Assembly: GCF_014256275.1 (NCBI RefSeq)
Contig: NZ_JACCFE010000005.1
Span: 1 to 64,000 of the forward strand
DNA: 64,000 nucleotides
Origin: Rhodococcus sp. 4CII
GTDB lineage: Bacteria; Actinomycetota; Actinomycetes; Mycobacteriales; Mycobacteriaceae
Reading direction: 5' to 3'
Below are positions 45,779-54,230 of the stretch, one piece after another. Position 1 is the stretch's first letter. Every line of letters begins with the position of its first letter. Below the pieces are notes generated by a model. That model saw only the letters and a program-made list of their open reading frames with translations. It did not search any database and was not told the origin of the DNA. The position numbers and the translations under genes are program-made.

Positions 45779-46360
45779 TCAGCCGATGTTGGCGTGGCGT
45801 TCCCACAGCCGCTCGGCGGTCTGATCGACGTTGTGCCACAGCGCCTGGAACAGTGCGTCGAAGGCGAGGAGCACGGACTGCTCGAACAGGCTGCCCGCGT
45901 ACTGGGCGGTGATGGCGGCGCTGTGGTCCTGCTTGTCGGCCGCCGGCAGGACCAGGACCTCGTCGGCGCGCCGGGCGAGCGGCGAGTCCGAGGCCGTGGT
46001 CACTGCCAGTACCGAGGCACCCACCTTGTTCGCGGTATCGGCCGCGCCGACCACCGAGGCGGTGGTGCCCGATCCGGAGACGGCGATCAGTACATCTCCG
46101 GCGCCGATGGCGGGGGCGGTGACCTCCCCGGCCACATGGACGCGCAGGCCGAGGTGCATCAGGCGCATCGCGGCCATCTGGACGGCCAGGCCGCTGCGCC
46201 CGTTGCCGATGACGAACACCGCGCGTGCGGACGTGATCAAGGATCCGGCGCGGTCCCACTGCTCGGCGGCAACGGATTTGAGCAGTCGCGCGTTCTCGTC
46301 GAGCACGATGCGGCGCCCGTCACTGAACCGTGTGCGTGTCTGCTCGACGGTGACGGTCAT
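45779..46360 (-). CDS. hxlB: 6-Phospho-3-hexuloisomerase
   Basis: 193 residues from the ATG at 46360, with GAGGAGGACC upstream, which decides this start over the longer frame. SIS domain: ARAVFVIGNGRSGLAVQMAA (about residues 37-56), VLIAVSGSGTTASVVGAADT and AVTTASDSPLARRADEVLVL. It turns hexulose-6-P into fructose-6-P, which pgi, zwf and gnd can cycle to ribulose-5-P. First gene of the two-gene operon and divergent from the LuxR-type regulator. Confidence 0.95.
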   Translation of the reverse strand: MTVTVEQTRTRFSDGRRIVLDENARLLKSVAAEQWDRAGSLITSARAVFVIGNGRSGLAVQMAAMRLMHLGLRVHVAGEVTAPAIGAGDVLIAVSGSGTTASVVGAADTANKVGASVLAVTTASDSPLARRADEVLVLPAADKQDHSAAITAQYAGSLFEQSVLLAFDALFQALWHNVDQTAERLWERHANIG

Positions 46361-46500
46361 GGTCCTCCTCGGTGATAGCCGTTCTGGGTGTGAGAACAAG
46401 GCTGCCGACCACGGCGCGATCGGGCACCCGGCCGGGCGGCCGGTTCGGGCTGGCCGCTTGGCCAGTGCCTTCTCGCGGCTACCGGCCATACGGTGGATAC

Positions 46501-47802
46501 GTGGTAAGCGTGGAGGACTCGGTTCGGTTGCAGGTTGACGCCTGGGTGGAGATGCGGACGGTGATCACGGGACCGCTCCCGGACATCGCGGCCCGCTTCT
46601 CCCGGTTCCTGGGCCCGTTGTGGCCACACGACGCCCTGGTGATCTTCACCCGCGAATGCACCGGACGCCCCCGAAAGGTCGCCGGAAACCGGGAGATAGT
46701 CGACCGGGTGACCATCGACGAACTCGACGAGATCAAACAATCCCTCGAACCCGGCGGCGTCGTCGCCGGAATCCGGTCGCTGGGAGGTGGACGCCGCCCC
46801 ATCTGGGCGGTCCGCGACTCCGGCGACACGCTGCTCGTCCTGGTCCCGCGACCATCGCAGGCAGGCGCACCCGAGCACGATGAGGTCGCGGCGATGTTCG
46901 GAATCGTCGCGACCTCCATCCAGCACCAGGTGGCACAGGCCAGCCCCGACTATCTCGCCGAGTCACGGGCCGCGTCGAGTGAACGCGCACGCACCATCGC
47001 CGAACTGACGGAGGTGCACGAGGCGACCCTGTCGTCGGTCCTCGGAACCCTCCGATCGAACGACCTCGACGACCGGCGATCGCGCATCACCGCCAGCGAG
47101 ACCGCATCGGCCGCACTGATCGCCCTGCGATCGGCGGGTGCCGCCGATCGTGCCCTGTCCGAGGAGGCGGTCACCACGGCATTCGCCAGGTTGCAGGGCG
47201 AACTACGACCTCTCTTGCGGCATCGGGAGGTCGAAGTCGAGTATGTCGACCCGCCGGCCGACGGCCGTCCGCTTCCCGGTGAGGTGGCGCATGCGGCACG
47301 CGCGATGGTCCGCGCCATCGTGCTGGCATTCGGCGCACAACCGGTGCTGCCCCGGCTACGGATCGCGTGGGACTGCGACGGTGACAACGTCCTGATCGAG
47401 GTCCGTGACCAGGGGCCCGGCGCCATCGACCGCAACGCGCTGACTCGGCAACTGTCCGGACGCCTGCACACGTTGCGCGGCCGGATCGACATCGAATCCA
47501 TCGCCGGGTGGGGGAGTCGGGTGACGCTGACCATCCCGTTGGATCCGCCCGCCGCCCGTCCCGACGAGCACCTGCTGTCCACCCTGAACCCCCGCGAGCT
47601 CGAAGTCCTTGCGCACCTCGCGGTGGGCAAACGCAATCGCGCCATCGCCGAGGAACTCGGGATCAGCCAGAGCACGATCAAGTTTCACGTCGCGAGCGTG
47701 CTCAAGAAACTCGACGTCGCCAACCGTGGGGAAGCCAGCGCGATCGGGATCCGGGCAGGGATTGTCTCCGGCGAGGCGCATCCAGCGCCCGGCCGAGGTT
47801 AA
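46501..47802 (+). CDS. LuxR-type regulator with HATPase-like domain (RuMP operon neighbour)
   Basis: 433 residues if started at the GTG at 46501; the open frame runs up to 46372. The N-terminal ~190 residues are a GAF-like sensor region. A degenerate HisKA_3-like helix (RARTIAELTEVHEATLSSVL) lacks the ELHD phosphoacceptor. A HATPase-like domain follows (VLIEVRDQGPGAIDRN, then GWGSRVTLTIPL), and the C-terminus is a LuxR helix-turn-helix (LNPRELEVLAHLAVGKRNRA, SQSTIKFHVASVLKKLDV). It is divergent from the formaldehyde operon and its probable regulator. Confidence 0.85.
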   Translation: MVSVEDSVRLQVDAWVEMRTVITGPLPDIAARFSRFLGPLWPHDALVIFTRECTGRPRKVAGNREIVDRVTIDELDEIKQSLEPGGVVAGIRSLGGGRRPIWAVRDSGDTLLVLVPRPSQAGAPEHDEVAAMFGIVATSIQHQVAQASPDYLAESRAASSERARTIAELTEVHEATLSSVLGTLRSNDLDDRRSRITASETASAALIALRSAGAADRALSEEAVTTAFARLQGELRPLLRHREVEVEYVDPPADGRPLPGEVAHAARAMVRAIVLAFGAQPVLPRLRIAWDCDGDNVLIEVRDQGPGAIDRNALTRQLSGRLHTLRGRIDIESIAGWGSRVTLTIPLDPPAARPDEHLLSTLNPRELEVLAHLAVGKRNRAIAEELGISQSTIKFHVASVLKKLDVANRGEASAIGIRAGIVSGEAHPAPGRG

Positions 47803-48035
47803 GACCACATACCATCTAAGCGGTGTACGCCCAGGTCAACCGCGCGGCGGTTGCGTCGACGCAACATCGACCGACATAATGTGAGTGCCCGAGGCAGTAG
47901 CCGAGGGAAGTGGTTCGTGTAGGAGGTCTCCGGGGCGTAAGTACCCCTGTAGGCAGCCCCACCAAGCGGTTTCCAGCCTTGCGCGCCCACCTCTCACGAG
48001 AGGCCTCTCCAATCCGGAGGGCCTTCTTCGTGTCC
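47803..48035. other. Gap with possible structured RNA or terminator
   Basis: No protein gene recognised. Near 47990-48025 two adjacent inverted repeats occur: CCTCTC-AC-GAGAGG and GGCCTCTCC-AAT-CCGGAGGGCC followed by TTCTTC, which could end the LuxR-gene transcript. The preceding ~100 bases are rich in short G/C complementary stretches (GGGGC, ACCCC, GCCCC) but match no RNA class I know. Confidence 0.4.
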
Positions 48036-48165
48036 TTAGAGCTTCACCACGGTGACCCGGTGGGCGATCTTCGCCCGCATGCTGCCGCTTCGCCCCCAGG
48101 CCCAGGCATGCACGTCCGGGATCCACAACAACGGGTTGGTGGGCAACCGCGCATTGTCGTAGCAA
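48036..48165 (-). pseudogene. DUF3800-family gene, C-terminal remnant
   Basis: The minus strand reads YDNARLPTNPLLWIPDVHAW then AWGRSGSMRAKIAHRVTVV and stop at 48036-48038. PLLWIPDxxAWAWG followed by a basic end is the typical C-terminus of DUF3800 proteins (RNase H-like fold). The 5' part is missing; upstream lies the left flank of the recombinase element. It does not splice onto the truncated DUF3800 gene at 51697-52221, because both contain the PL-(W/V)-D block. Confidence 0.6.
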
Positions 48166-48308
48166 ATGCAACAAGCAGGGCGTGATCTGGGGATTTACGA
48201 GCCGTTCCGACACTAGATGTGAACGGATCTACCAGCATCGTTGACTCGGTGCGGGACCTGGTGCAAGTATGTTGCTTCAAATGCAACCGCCGTTACTGGG
48301 GGTGAAGC

Positions 48309-49418
48309 GTGAGGGAAGTGCCTGGTTCGGCCCGATTAGTGTTGGTAAATGGGCTTATTCACCTCGACGAGCCGACTGCAGTCTTCAAGGCCATGGTCGA
48401 GGGCTGGTCGCTGCAACAACGGAGCCGGCTGTTGGCCGCGTCGACGATCGGACCGAGGGCTCGGTTGGTGCGGCGGTTTGCCGAGTTCACCAGCGAGTAT
48501 CCCTGGCGGTGGACGCCCGGCGACGTAGAGGACTTCACGACCTCGCTGACCTCGGGAACGGATCGGCTAGCTCCATCTACGATCCGCGGTTATCACCTGG
48601 CTCTGCGTATGTTTCTCGACTACCTCACGGATCCGCGATACGAGTGGTTGGAACAGTGCGGCAACCGGTTCGGTGAGATTCCGGCGCAGGTCTGCCACGA
48701 ATGGAACACCGTCGCGCATTTGAGTGACTACGAAGGAAATCCGGAACGCAGACCGATGAGCTACGACGAGCTGCAGGCCTTCTTCGATCACGCCGACGAC
48801 CGGGTCGACACGCTCGCCCGGACGGGCCGTAAGGGTGCTTTGACAGCGCTTCGGGATGCGCAGATGTTCAAGACTGCCTACGGTTTCGGGCTACGGCGCC
48901 GCGAGCTCGCGAGGCTCGACTTGGCCGACTTGCGGCCGAACCCCCACGTCAAGAAGTGGGGCCAATTCGGGTCACTTCATGTGCGGTACGGCAAGTCCGT
49001 CAGGGGCGGGCCACCACGGCGGCGGACGGTGCTTGCCGTGCCGGAGTTCGACTGGGCGTTGGAAGGGATGCGCCAGTGGGTCGAGCAGGGTAGGCCAAAG
49101 TACCGAGCGCGGCAGCATCCGGCGCTGTGGGTGACCGAGCGGGTCAGCCGTGTCTCGATGCGTTACATCGATGAGCGATTTGCGCAGTTACGCAATGACG
49201 TTGGGTTGCCGCGAGAACTGACGTTGCACTGTCTTCGGCACTCGTATGTCACGCATCTGGTCGAGTTCGGCTATCCCGAAAGGTTCGTGCAGGAGCAGGT
49301 CGGTCATGCGTTTGCCGCCACGACCGCGATCTACACCTCGGTCAGCAACGACTTCAAGAACCGCACCCTGGCGTCAGCGCTGAGCAGGGTGTACTCCACG
49401 GCAGGAGAGCAACCGTGA
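48309..49418 (+). CDS. Site-specific tyrosine recombinase (XerC/D-like integrase)
   Basis: 369 residues from a GTG at 48309; a later ATG at 48392 is possible. SAM-like N-terminal domain (STIGPRARLVRRFAEFTSEY, APSTIRGYHLALRMFLDYL). The catalytic domain has Arg in YGFGLRRRELARLDLADL, the HxxR box in LTLHCLRHSYVTHLVEFGYP, the GH box QVGHAFAATTAIYTSVS and the Tyr in IYTSVS. All catalytic residues look present. Likely the active recombinase of the element. Confidence 0.9.
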   Translation: MREVPGSARLVLVNGLIHLDEPTAVFKAMVEGWSLQQRSRLLAASTIGPRARLVRRFAEFTSEYPWRWTPGDVEDFTTSLTSGTDRLAPSTIRGYHLALRMFLDYLTDPRYEWLEQCGNRFGEIPAQVCHEWNTVAHLSDYEGNPERRPMSYDELQAFFDHADDRVDTLARTGRKGALTALRDAQMFKTAYGFGLRRRELARLDLADLRPNPHVKKWGQFGSLHVRYGKSVRGGPPRRRTVLAVPEFDWALEGMRQWVEQGRPKYRARQHPALWVTERVSRVSMRYIDERFAQLRNDVGLPRELTLHCLRHSYVTHLVEFGYPERFVQEQVGHAFAATTAIYTSVSNDFKNRTLASALSRVYSTAGEQP

Positions 49419-49768
49419 CCGACAAGTTGACCATCCGCTGGCATTTGCGCCAGATTATGGCGACCCGCGGCATGTTCCAAACCACCGATCTTGTCCCGCT
49501 GCTTGCTGAGCGCGACATCCATTTGTCACGCGAGCAGGTCTTCCGGCTGGTCACCAAGACACCGCAGCGGCTGAACATGGAGATCCTGGCGGCACTGTGC
49601 GACATCCTCAATGTCGGCCCCAGCGAGCTGATCGAACCGATCGCGCAACCACGGCACGAGAGTAAGACCGGTACCGAGGAGGCGGGGCCGTCGGGCATCG
49701 GCGAGCTCCGGCCCGTCCGCGCCCGTGTCCGTCGACCCGGTCAGGATCGTCCGGGGCCGTCTGTCTGA
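49415..49768 (+). CDS. Small XRE/Cro-like helix-turn-helix protein of the element
   Basis: 117 residues from the GTG at 49415, overlapping the integrase stop (GTGA). The first ~75 residues form a Cro-like domain (LRQIMATRGMFQTTDLVPLL, SREQVFRLVTKTPQRLNMEI, LAALCDILNVGPSELIEP) close to small YozG-like regulators. The tail is Arg/Pro-rich and unstructured. It may regulate the operon or act as a directionality factor. Translationally coupled to both neighbours. Confidence 0.8.
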   Translation: MTDKLTIRWHLRQIMATRGMFQTTDLVPLLAERDIHLSREQVFRLVTKTPQRLNMEILAALCDILNVGPSELIEPIAQPRHESKTGTEEAGPSGIGELRPVRARVRRPGQDRPGPSV

Positions 49769-51777
49769 TGGTCCGGTGCAGCACGCTCACCTCCATGCAG
49801 ACGCTCGACGCACTGGTCGCCGAGATCGCAACGGTCGAGCCGGAACTGGCCGCAACGACCGTCCGCGGCATCCTGGAGGTCTTGGTCCCGCGACCTGAGA
49901 AACGAACAATCCTCCTGCAGCACTTCGACCGTTTTCCGAATCTGTTGACCTCGGGTGATCCACTCATGCCGCCTATCGTGCAGCGGTTGCTCGAACGGTT
50001 GGCTGCCGCTGGCGCGGTGAGAGTCGTCAGGCCGCACTGCGCGGTCTGCGGCGGTGAGAAAATCCTGTGCCGACGTCTCCCCGATGGCCGGAAGGCCTGC
50101 GCGCATTGCGGACGGGTGGCCGACCTCAAACCGTGCTCACGGTGCGGAAACATGCGGGTCATTACGCGCCGGACCAACACCGAGCAGCTGTGCCTACGTT
50201 GCTATCGGCACGATCCGATCTCACACAAGACATGTTCGCGCTGCGGACGTGACACCTACGCTGTCGTCCGTCTCGAGTCCGGATGGCTATGCACCACCTG
50301 CGCGCCACGCAAACTCGAGCGATGCGGCCAATGCGGGCACGATCGCAATCCACGAACGGTCCTGCTCGGAGCACCCATATGCCGGCTCTGCTACCAACAG
50401 CTGCGCCGCAATCCCGGTACTTGCCCCGCATGCGTGCAGATCAAGGTCCTCGCCTATCTGTCCGACGACGGACGCCGAATCTGCGCGACATGCGCTGGCG
50501 AACCTTCTCCGTTCGCGTGCGCCGACTGCGGACGCGAGGACCACCAGTACGGACGAAGATGCGCAGTCTGCGTGCTCACCGAGCGAGCTACGGCCCTGCT
50601 CACCACTGCCGACGGCACCGTCAATTGTGGCCTCGAGCCCGTCCTTTCTGCACTTCTTGCCGTCGACCGGCCCAAATCGACCCTGTTCTGGCTCCAGCAA
50701 AGCCAAGGGGCCGACCTGTTGCGGCGAATGGCCGTCGGCGACATCGCAATTAGCCACAACGCCCTGGACGCCGTGCCGCGCACTCGCGCACTGGACTATC
50801 TCAGGGACTTCCTCGCCGCCCTGGGCGTCCTGCCGCCGCAGCACGTCGAGCTCGAACGCCTCACTCCCTGGCTGCGCACCATCCTCGCAGACCTGCCCGT
50901 TGCAGATGCACGAGTGGTGCACGCCTACGCCGTATGGCACGTGCTCCGTCGCACCCGCGCCAAGGCCGACCGTGGACAACTCACCGCCGCCGGCGCCCGC
51001 AACGATCGGGCACTGATCCGCGGCGCGACCCACTTCCTCGGCTGGCTGACCGAGCACGGCACAACACTGACCACGGCACGGCAGTCCGACCTGGACAAAT
51101 ACCTGGTCGAGCACCCCGGCCGTGTCCGGTTCCTCGTGGGATTCCTCACCTGGACGCACGACCGTCGCCTGATAGCCGACTTGCGCGCACCCCGTCAGCA
51201 GCGCGCCGAGCCCGATGTCACCCTTGCCGACGATCATCGCTGGTCGATCGTCGAGGAGCTCCTCCACAACGAGACCCTGCCCCTCGATACTCGTGTCGCG
51301 GGTCTGTTTGTCCTGCTCTTCGGACAGCCCGTCACACGAATCTGCCGCATGACGCCCGACCAGATCGCCACTACCGGACCCGGGGTCACCGTCCGTTTCG
51401 GCGACGATCCCATCCTGCTTCCCGCACCGCTCGACGAACTCACCCGGGCATTGCTCCATCGGCGTGGAAGATCCTCTTACGCAAGCAAACCCAACCGTTG
51501 GTTGTTTCCAGGTGGGCATCCGGGCCGACATCGAAGCGCGGACGTGCTCCGCAACCAACTCGCACAGACCGGGGTCACCGTTCGTTCGGCACGAAACGCC
51601 GCACTCCTCCAGCTCGCAGCAGAGGTTCCGGCCCCCATCCTCGCTGACCTCCTCGGCATCAGTCCGAACACAGCTGTCAACTGGGCTGCTCTGGCTTCAC
51701 AAGACTGGGGCCGCTACACCGCACTCCGCGCCGAGAACCGAACGGAGTGCTCCGGGAATATCGCGCACAACGAATAA
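49768..51777 (+). CDS. Zinc-ribbon recombinase-like protein (12 CxxC motifs)
   Basis: 669 residues, ATG at 49768 overlapping the previous stop. Residues ~1-80 are helical. Residues ~90-275 hold twelve CxxC knuckles in six pairs (CAVC/CAHC, CSRC/CLRC, CSRC/CTTC, CGQC/CRLC, CPAC/CATC, CADC/CAVC), so six tandem zinc ribbons. Residues ~330-650 follow integrase architecture: a SAM-like part, VAGLFVLLFGQPVTRICRMT, then SARNAALLQLAAEVPAPILA and DLLGISPNTAVNWAALASQD ending in WGRY. The Arg-His-Arg box is degenerate, so it may be a DNA-binding partner of the upstream integrase. The last ~10 residues come from flanking DNA. Confidence 0.75.
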   Translation: MVRCSTLTSMQTLDALVAEIATVEPELAATTVRGILEVLVPRPEKRTILLQHFDRFPNLLTSGDPLMPPIVQRLLERLAAAGAVRVVRPHCAVCGGEKILCRRLPDGRKACAHCGRVADLKPCSRCGNMRVITRRTNTEQLCLRCYRHDPISHKTCSRCGRDTYAVVRLESGWLCTTCAPRKLERCGQCGHDRNPRTVLLGAPICRLCYQQLRRNPGTCPACVQIKVLAYLSDDGRRICATCAGEPSPFACADCGREDHQYGRRCAVCVLTERATALLTTADGTVNCGLEPVLSALLAVDRPKSTLFWLQQSQGADLLRRMAVGDIAISHNALDAVPRTRALDYLRDFLAALGVLPPQHVELERLTPWLRTILADLPVADARVVHAYAVWHVLRRTRAKADRGQLTAAGARNDRALIRGATHFLGWLTEHGTTLTTARQSDLDKYLVEHPGRVRFLVGFLTWTHDRRLIADLRAPRQQRAEPDVTLADDHRWSIVEELLHNETLPLDTRVAGLFVLLFGQPVTRICRMTPDQIATTGPGVTVRFGDDPILLPAPLDELTRALLHRRGRSSYASKPNRWLFPGGHPGRHRSADVLRNQLAQTGVTVRSARNAALLQLAAEVPAPILADLLGISPNTAVNWAALASQDWGRYTALRAENRTECSGNIAHNE

Positions 51778-52221
51778 CGGATCTCCACCAGTACGGTCGT
51801 GGGTGTACACGAACGGGGGATCACCGCCGAGTTCGTCGCGGATGATGCGGTTGTCCTCGCGGTCCTGGTCGCAGGACTCGATGACCACGTTGGTCACCGA
51901 CATCTGTGACAGGTCGCGGACGGCAGCGGCCAGGGTGACATCGCGGGCCTGCCGCTCGTTCACCTTCTTCGAGGTCATCAGGTAGATCCGGCTGGTCGCT
52001 TCGAGCCGGGCGACCTCGGAAACGATCTTCGGGGCCAGCTTCTTTCCGACACCGGTCATGTGGATCCGCGAATGCCCGGGAGGCCGGAGTGCGTTCATCT
52101 GCTTGCGGAGGCTCGTGACGTCGCCGGGGGCGACGGTCACGGCGCACAGGGCGTACTCGCCCCGTTTGGATTCGTCGATGAACGCATGCACGCGAAGCAG
52201 TCTCTCACCAGCTGTCGACAA
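51697..52221 (-). CDS. DUF3800-family protein, 3'-truncated by the recombinase element
   Basis: 174 codons, start TTG at 52221 or GTG at 52191 (RVHAFIDESKRGEYALC). VHAFIDESKRG with its Asp-Glu-Ser, HMTGVGKKLAPKIVSEVARL and VVIESCDQDREDN fit DUF3800, an RNase H-like family often found with phage-defence and mobile genes. Family similarity runs to PLFVVRDIPGAL and stops at about base 51745; the last 15 residues are antisense to the recombinase gene end. So the AWAWG-type C-terminus is lost. Divergent from the DUF4238 gene with 62 bases between starts. Confidence 0.65.
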   Translation of the reverse strand: MSTAGERLLRVHAFIDESKRGEYALCAVTVAPGDVTSLRKQMNALRPPGHSRIHMTGVGKKLAPKIVSEVARLEATSRIYLMTSKKVNERQARDVTLAAAVRDLSQMSVTNVVIESCDQDREDNRIIRDELGGDPPFVYTHDRTGGDPLFVVRDIPGALRSVLGAECGVAAPVL

Positions 52222-52283
52222 CCTTCGCAGGCTTGTCGGCCTCGAGCCCCTGCCAGCCTTCCGGCGTATGCGGCGAAGGAAGC

Positions 52284-53408
52284 ATGGAATTGTCAGAAGT
52301 CCCGCATAGGCTCGGCCGCATGCTCCCCGGGTTGATGGACGCCATCATGGCCATGCGTTTCGAGCACGAGTGGCTATCCGACGAGTTCGTGGCTGAATCG
52401 AAGCGTCAGGCCGAAAACGAGACGGCGAAAAAGCACCACTACGTACCGCAGATGTATTTGCGCCGATGGGCCGTCAACGAAATGGTACAACCCGTCCAGG
52501 TCGACACCGGCGACGCAGATCCGCCCCAGCCACCGAAAGAGGTGGCACACGAGAAGAATTTCTACAGCCTCCCGGCAACCGACAACACCATGGACACCCC
52601 GCTCAAGTGGATCGAGAAGCATCTGTCCCGCATTGAGGACACCTGCGCGCACCGCTTGGATTCGCTTGAGAAGTGGCGCGCTGGAGTGGTTTCGGACGAT
52701 GACCTGAAGAAGGACCTCGCCGTATTCCTCGGCCTGCAGATCACGCGGACGGTCAGTAACCGTAAGCGCACCCTTGTCCTCGTCAACGGCCCGGATGCGG
52801 CCAAGCGGGAGTTCCTGAAGCAATCAGGTCTGGGCCCGGAAGCGATCGAGGAGTCGATGTCCAAGCGGCAGGACGACCCGAAGCACGAGGCTCTCGACCT
52901 GATGATCAAGGACGTCCAGAACGTCACGGCGCTCGGACTTCATCTTCGAGAATGGGCCGTGTACCGCACGGACGCGCCTCTCGTCACCTGCGATGACCCG
53001 GTCATTCTCCTAGCGGGGCCTCCGAACACCAGGGATCGCGCGGGTGTGGCTGGGAACAGTGCGGTCGCGCTCTACCCGCTGAATCCGAATCAGGTATTGG
53101 TGATGCTGAAGCCCGGACTACACCATCGTGGCCGGTACCAGCTCGACCAAACCGAAACGGACAGCATCAATACCGAGGTCGTCGCAGCCGCCACCAAGAC
53201 GACGTTCGAGCGGCCTGGAGACGAGATCGCGATCAAGATCGAGGTTCCCCCATGGCCGGAGCGGCAGGAACTCGATGACGAGACAGTCGCACGCCTCAGT
53301 CCCCAAGCAGCCTTGAAAGAACTTCTTACCGATGCGGCCCCTCGTACGCGGTGGGTTGACCTGCATTCGGCACCGCCTTGGCCCGTGCCGCGATGGTACG
53401 GAAACTAG
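52284..53408 (+). CDS. DUF4238-family protein
   Basis: 374 residues from the ATG at 52284, with GAAGGAAGC upstream. The DUF4238 signature KKHHYVPQMYLRRWAV is at about residues 45-60, followed by EKNFYSLP and YRTDAPLVTCDDPVILL (about residue 225) and ALYPLNPNQVLVML. DUF4238 has no established activity; it is widespread, patchy, and often beside restriction or abortive-infection genes. Base composition is less GC-rich than in the catabolic blocks, which suits acquisition. Divergent from the truncated DUF3800 gene. Confidence 0.8.
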   Translation: MELSEVPHRLGRMLPGLMDAIMAMRFEHEWLSDEFVAESKRQAENETAKKHHYVPQMYLRRWAVNEMVQPVQVDTGDADPPQPPKEVAHEKNFYSLPATDNTMDTPLKWIEKHLSRIEDTCAHRLDSLEKWRAGVVSDDDLKKDLAVFLGLQITRTVSNRKRTLVLVNGPDAAKREFLKQSGLGPEAIEESMSKRQDDPKHEALDLMIKDVQNVTALGLHLREWAVYRTDAPLVTCDDPVILLAGPPNTRDRAGVAGNSAVALYPLNPNQVLVMLKPGLHHRGRYQLDQTETDSINTEVVAAATKTTFERPGDEIAIKIEVPPWPERQELDDETVARLSPQAALKELLTDAAPRTRWVDLHSAPPWPVPRWYGN

Positions 53409-54230
53409 GATGGCCGAAATCGCTGAGTTCGAGGCATCCGGTCTTCCGAGTTCCTGGCCTATGTGGGTCGAACTGGGCCAGTAGGTTTCGGTAGTCTGAG
53501 ATGCGTTCGGTCGAGAGGCCGGCAACACGCGTGGGAGCGAGTTACTGGTTTGGTCACCGGAATGCTTCTCCCTCGGTAGACCCGCCTTGCAGTCGGGTCC
53601 GAGCGTGGCAGGCCGTCAATTGGGACATCAATGCCTGCCACGCTTCGTCATATCTGGGGTGTGTTCGACGCGGCGGGAGGGGATCTGGTGGCGTACAACG
53701 TGAGCCCGGACGCGCCTCCAACCCGGTTGGATCCGGAGGCCGGCACCAGCAGCACGCCCGCATCGAAGCGGGCCGGCTACCGTTCCGCCGCCGCGTACAA
53801 AGACCGCGCACAGGAGCGTGACTCGGCGCGGGAGCTCGACCGGATGGTCGAGGACGCCGAATTCACCCGTGCTCGGAAAGACCTGGAGCGGGCCTTCCCC
53901 CGAGTGACAGTGCCCGAGGTCTCCGAACGTAAACGCCGGGAGCTGCCGATCCCGGATTCGATTCGCCAGCCGCTGAGTTCGCGTCAGCGCAAGGTGCGCT
54001 CGGCGAACAAGCACAGGGCGCAGTCGCGGTTGCCGGCCGTCGGTTACACCGCCGTGCAGACCCTGATCGACAACCCGGACCGGTGGAACACCGTCGGCGA
54101 GGCGTTGTCGAAGGCACGCGGTGACGCCCAGCAACTGGACGAGAAGACCCGCTCGCAGGTCCAGCGGGTGGACCGGGCAATTCAGACCGCAGAACGGTGG
54201 GCGTTCCCCCTGAGATGTGGACACCAATTC

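Larger units (their letters stand above)
48166..51747 (+). mobile_element. Three-gene tyrosine-recombinase element
   Basis: The element holds three plus-strand genes joined by GTGA and TGATG overlaps: a tyrosine recombinase, a small XRE-like protein, and a zinc-ribbon recombinase-like protein. DUF3800-family remnants border both sides. The right border is near 51745, where DUF3800 homology on the minus strand ends inside the last recombinase codons. The left border is only bracketed between 48166 and 48308. A 10-base direct repeat CAAATGCAAC occurs at about 48164 and 48278 and may belong to a crossover site. Confidence 0.6.

Noticed and set aside
48036..52221. One DUF3800 gene split by the recombinase element
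   Set aside because: The N-terminal piece already contains the PLFVVRD block that the C-terminal piece also has (PLLWIPD), so they cannot be joined into one gene.
53409..53687. tRNA-like stretch or attachment site upstream of the ART-like gene
   Set aside because: Some stem-like bases are present but no cloverleaf can be drawn and no repeat of it occurs at the island ends.
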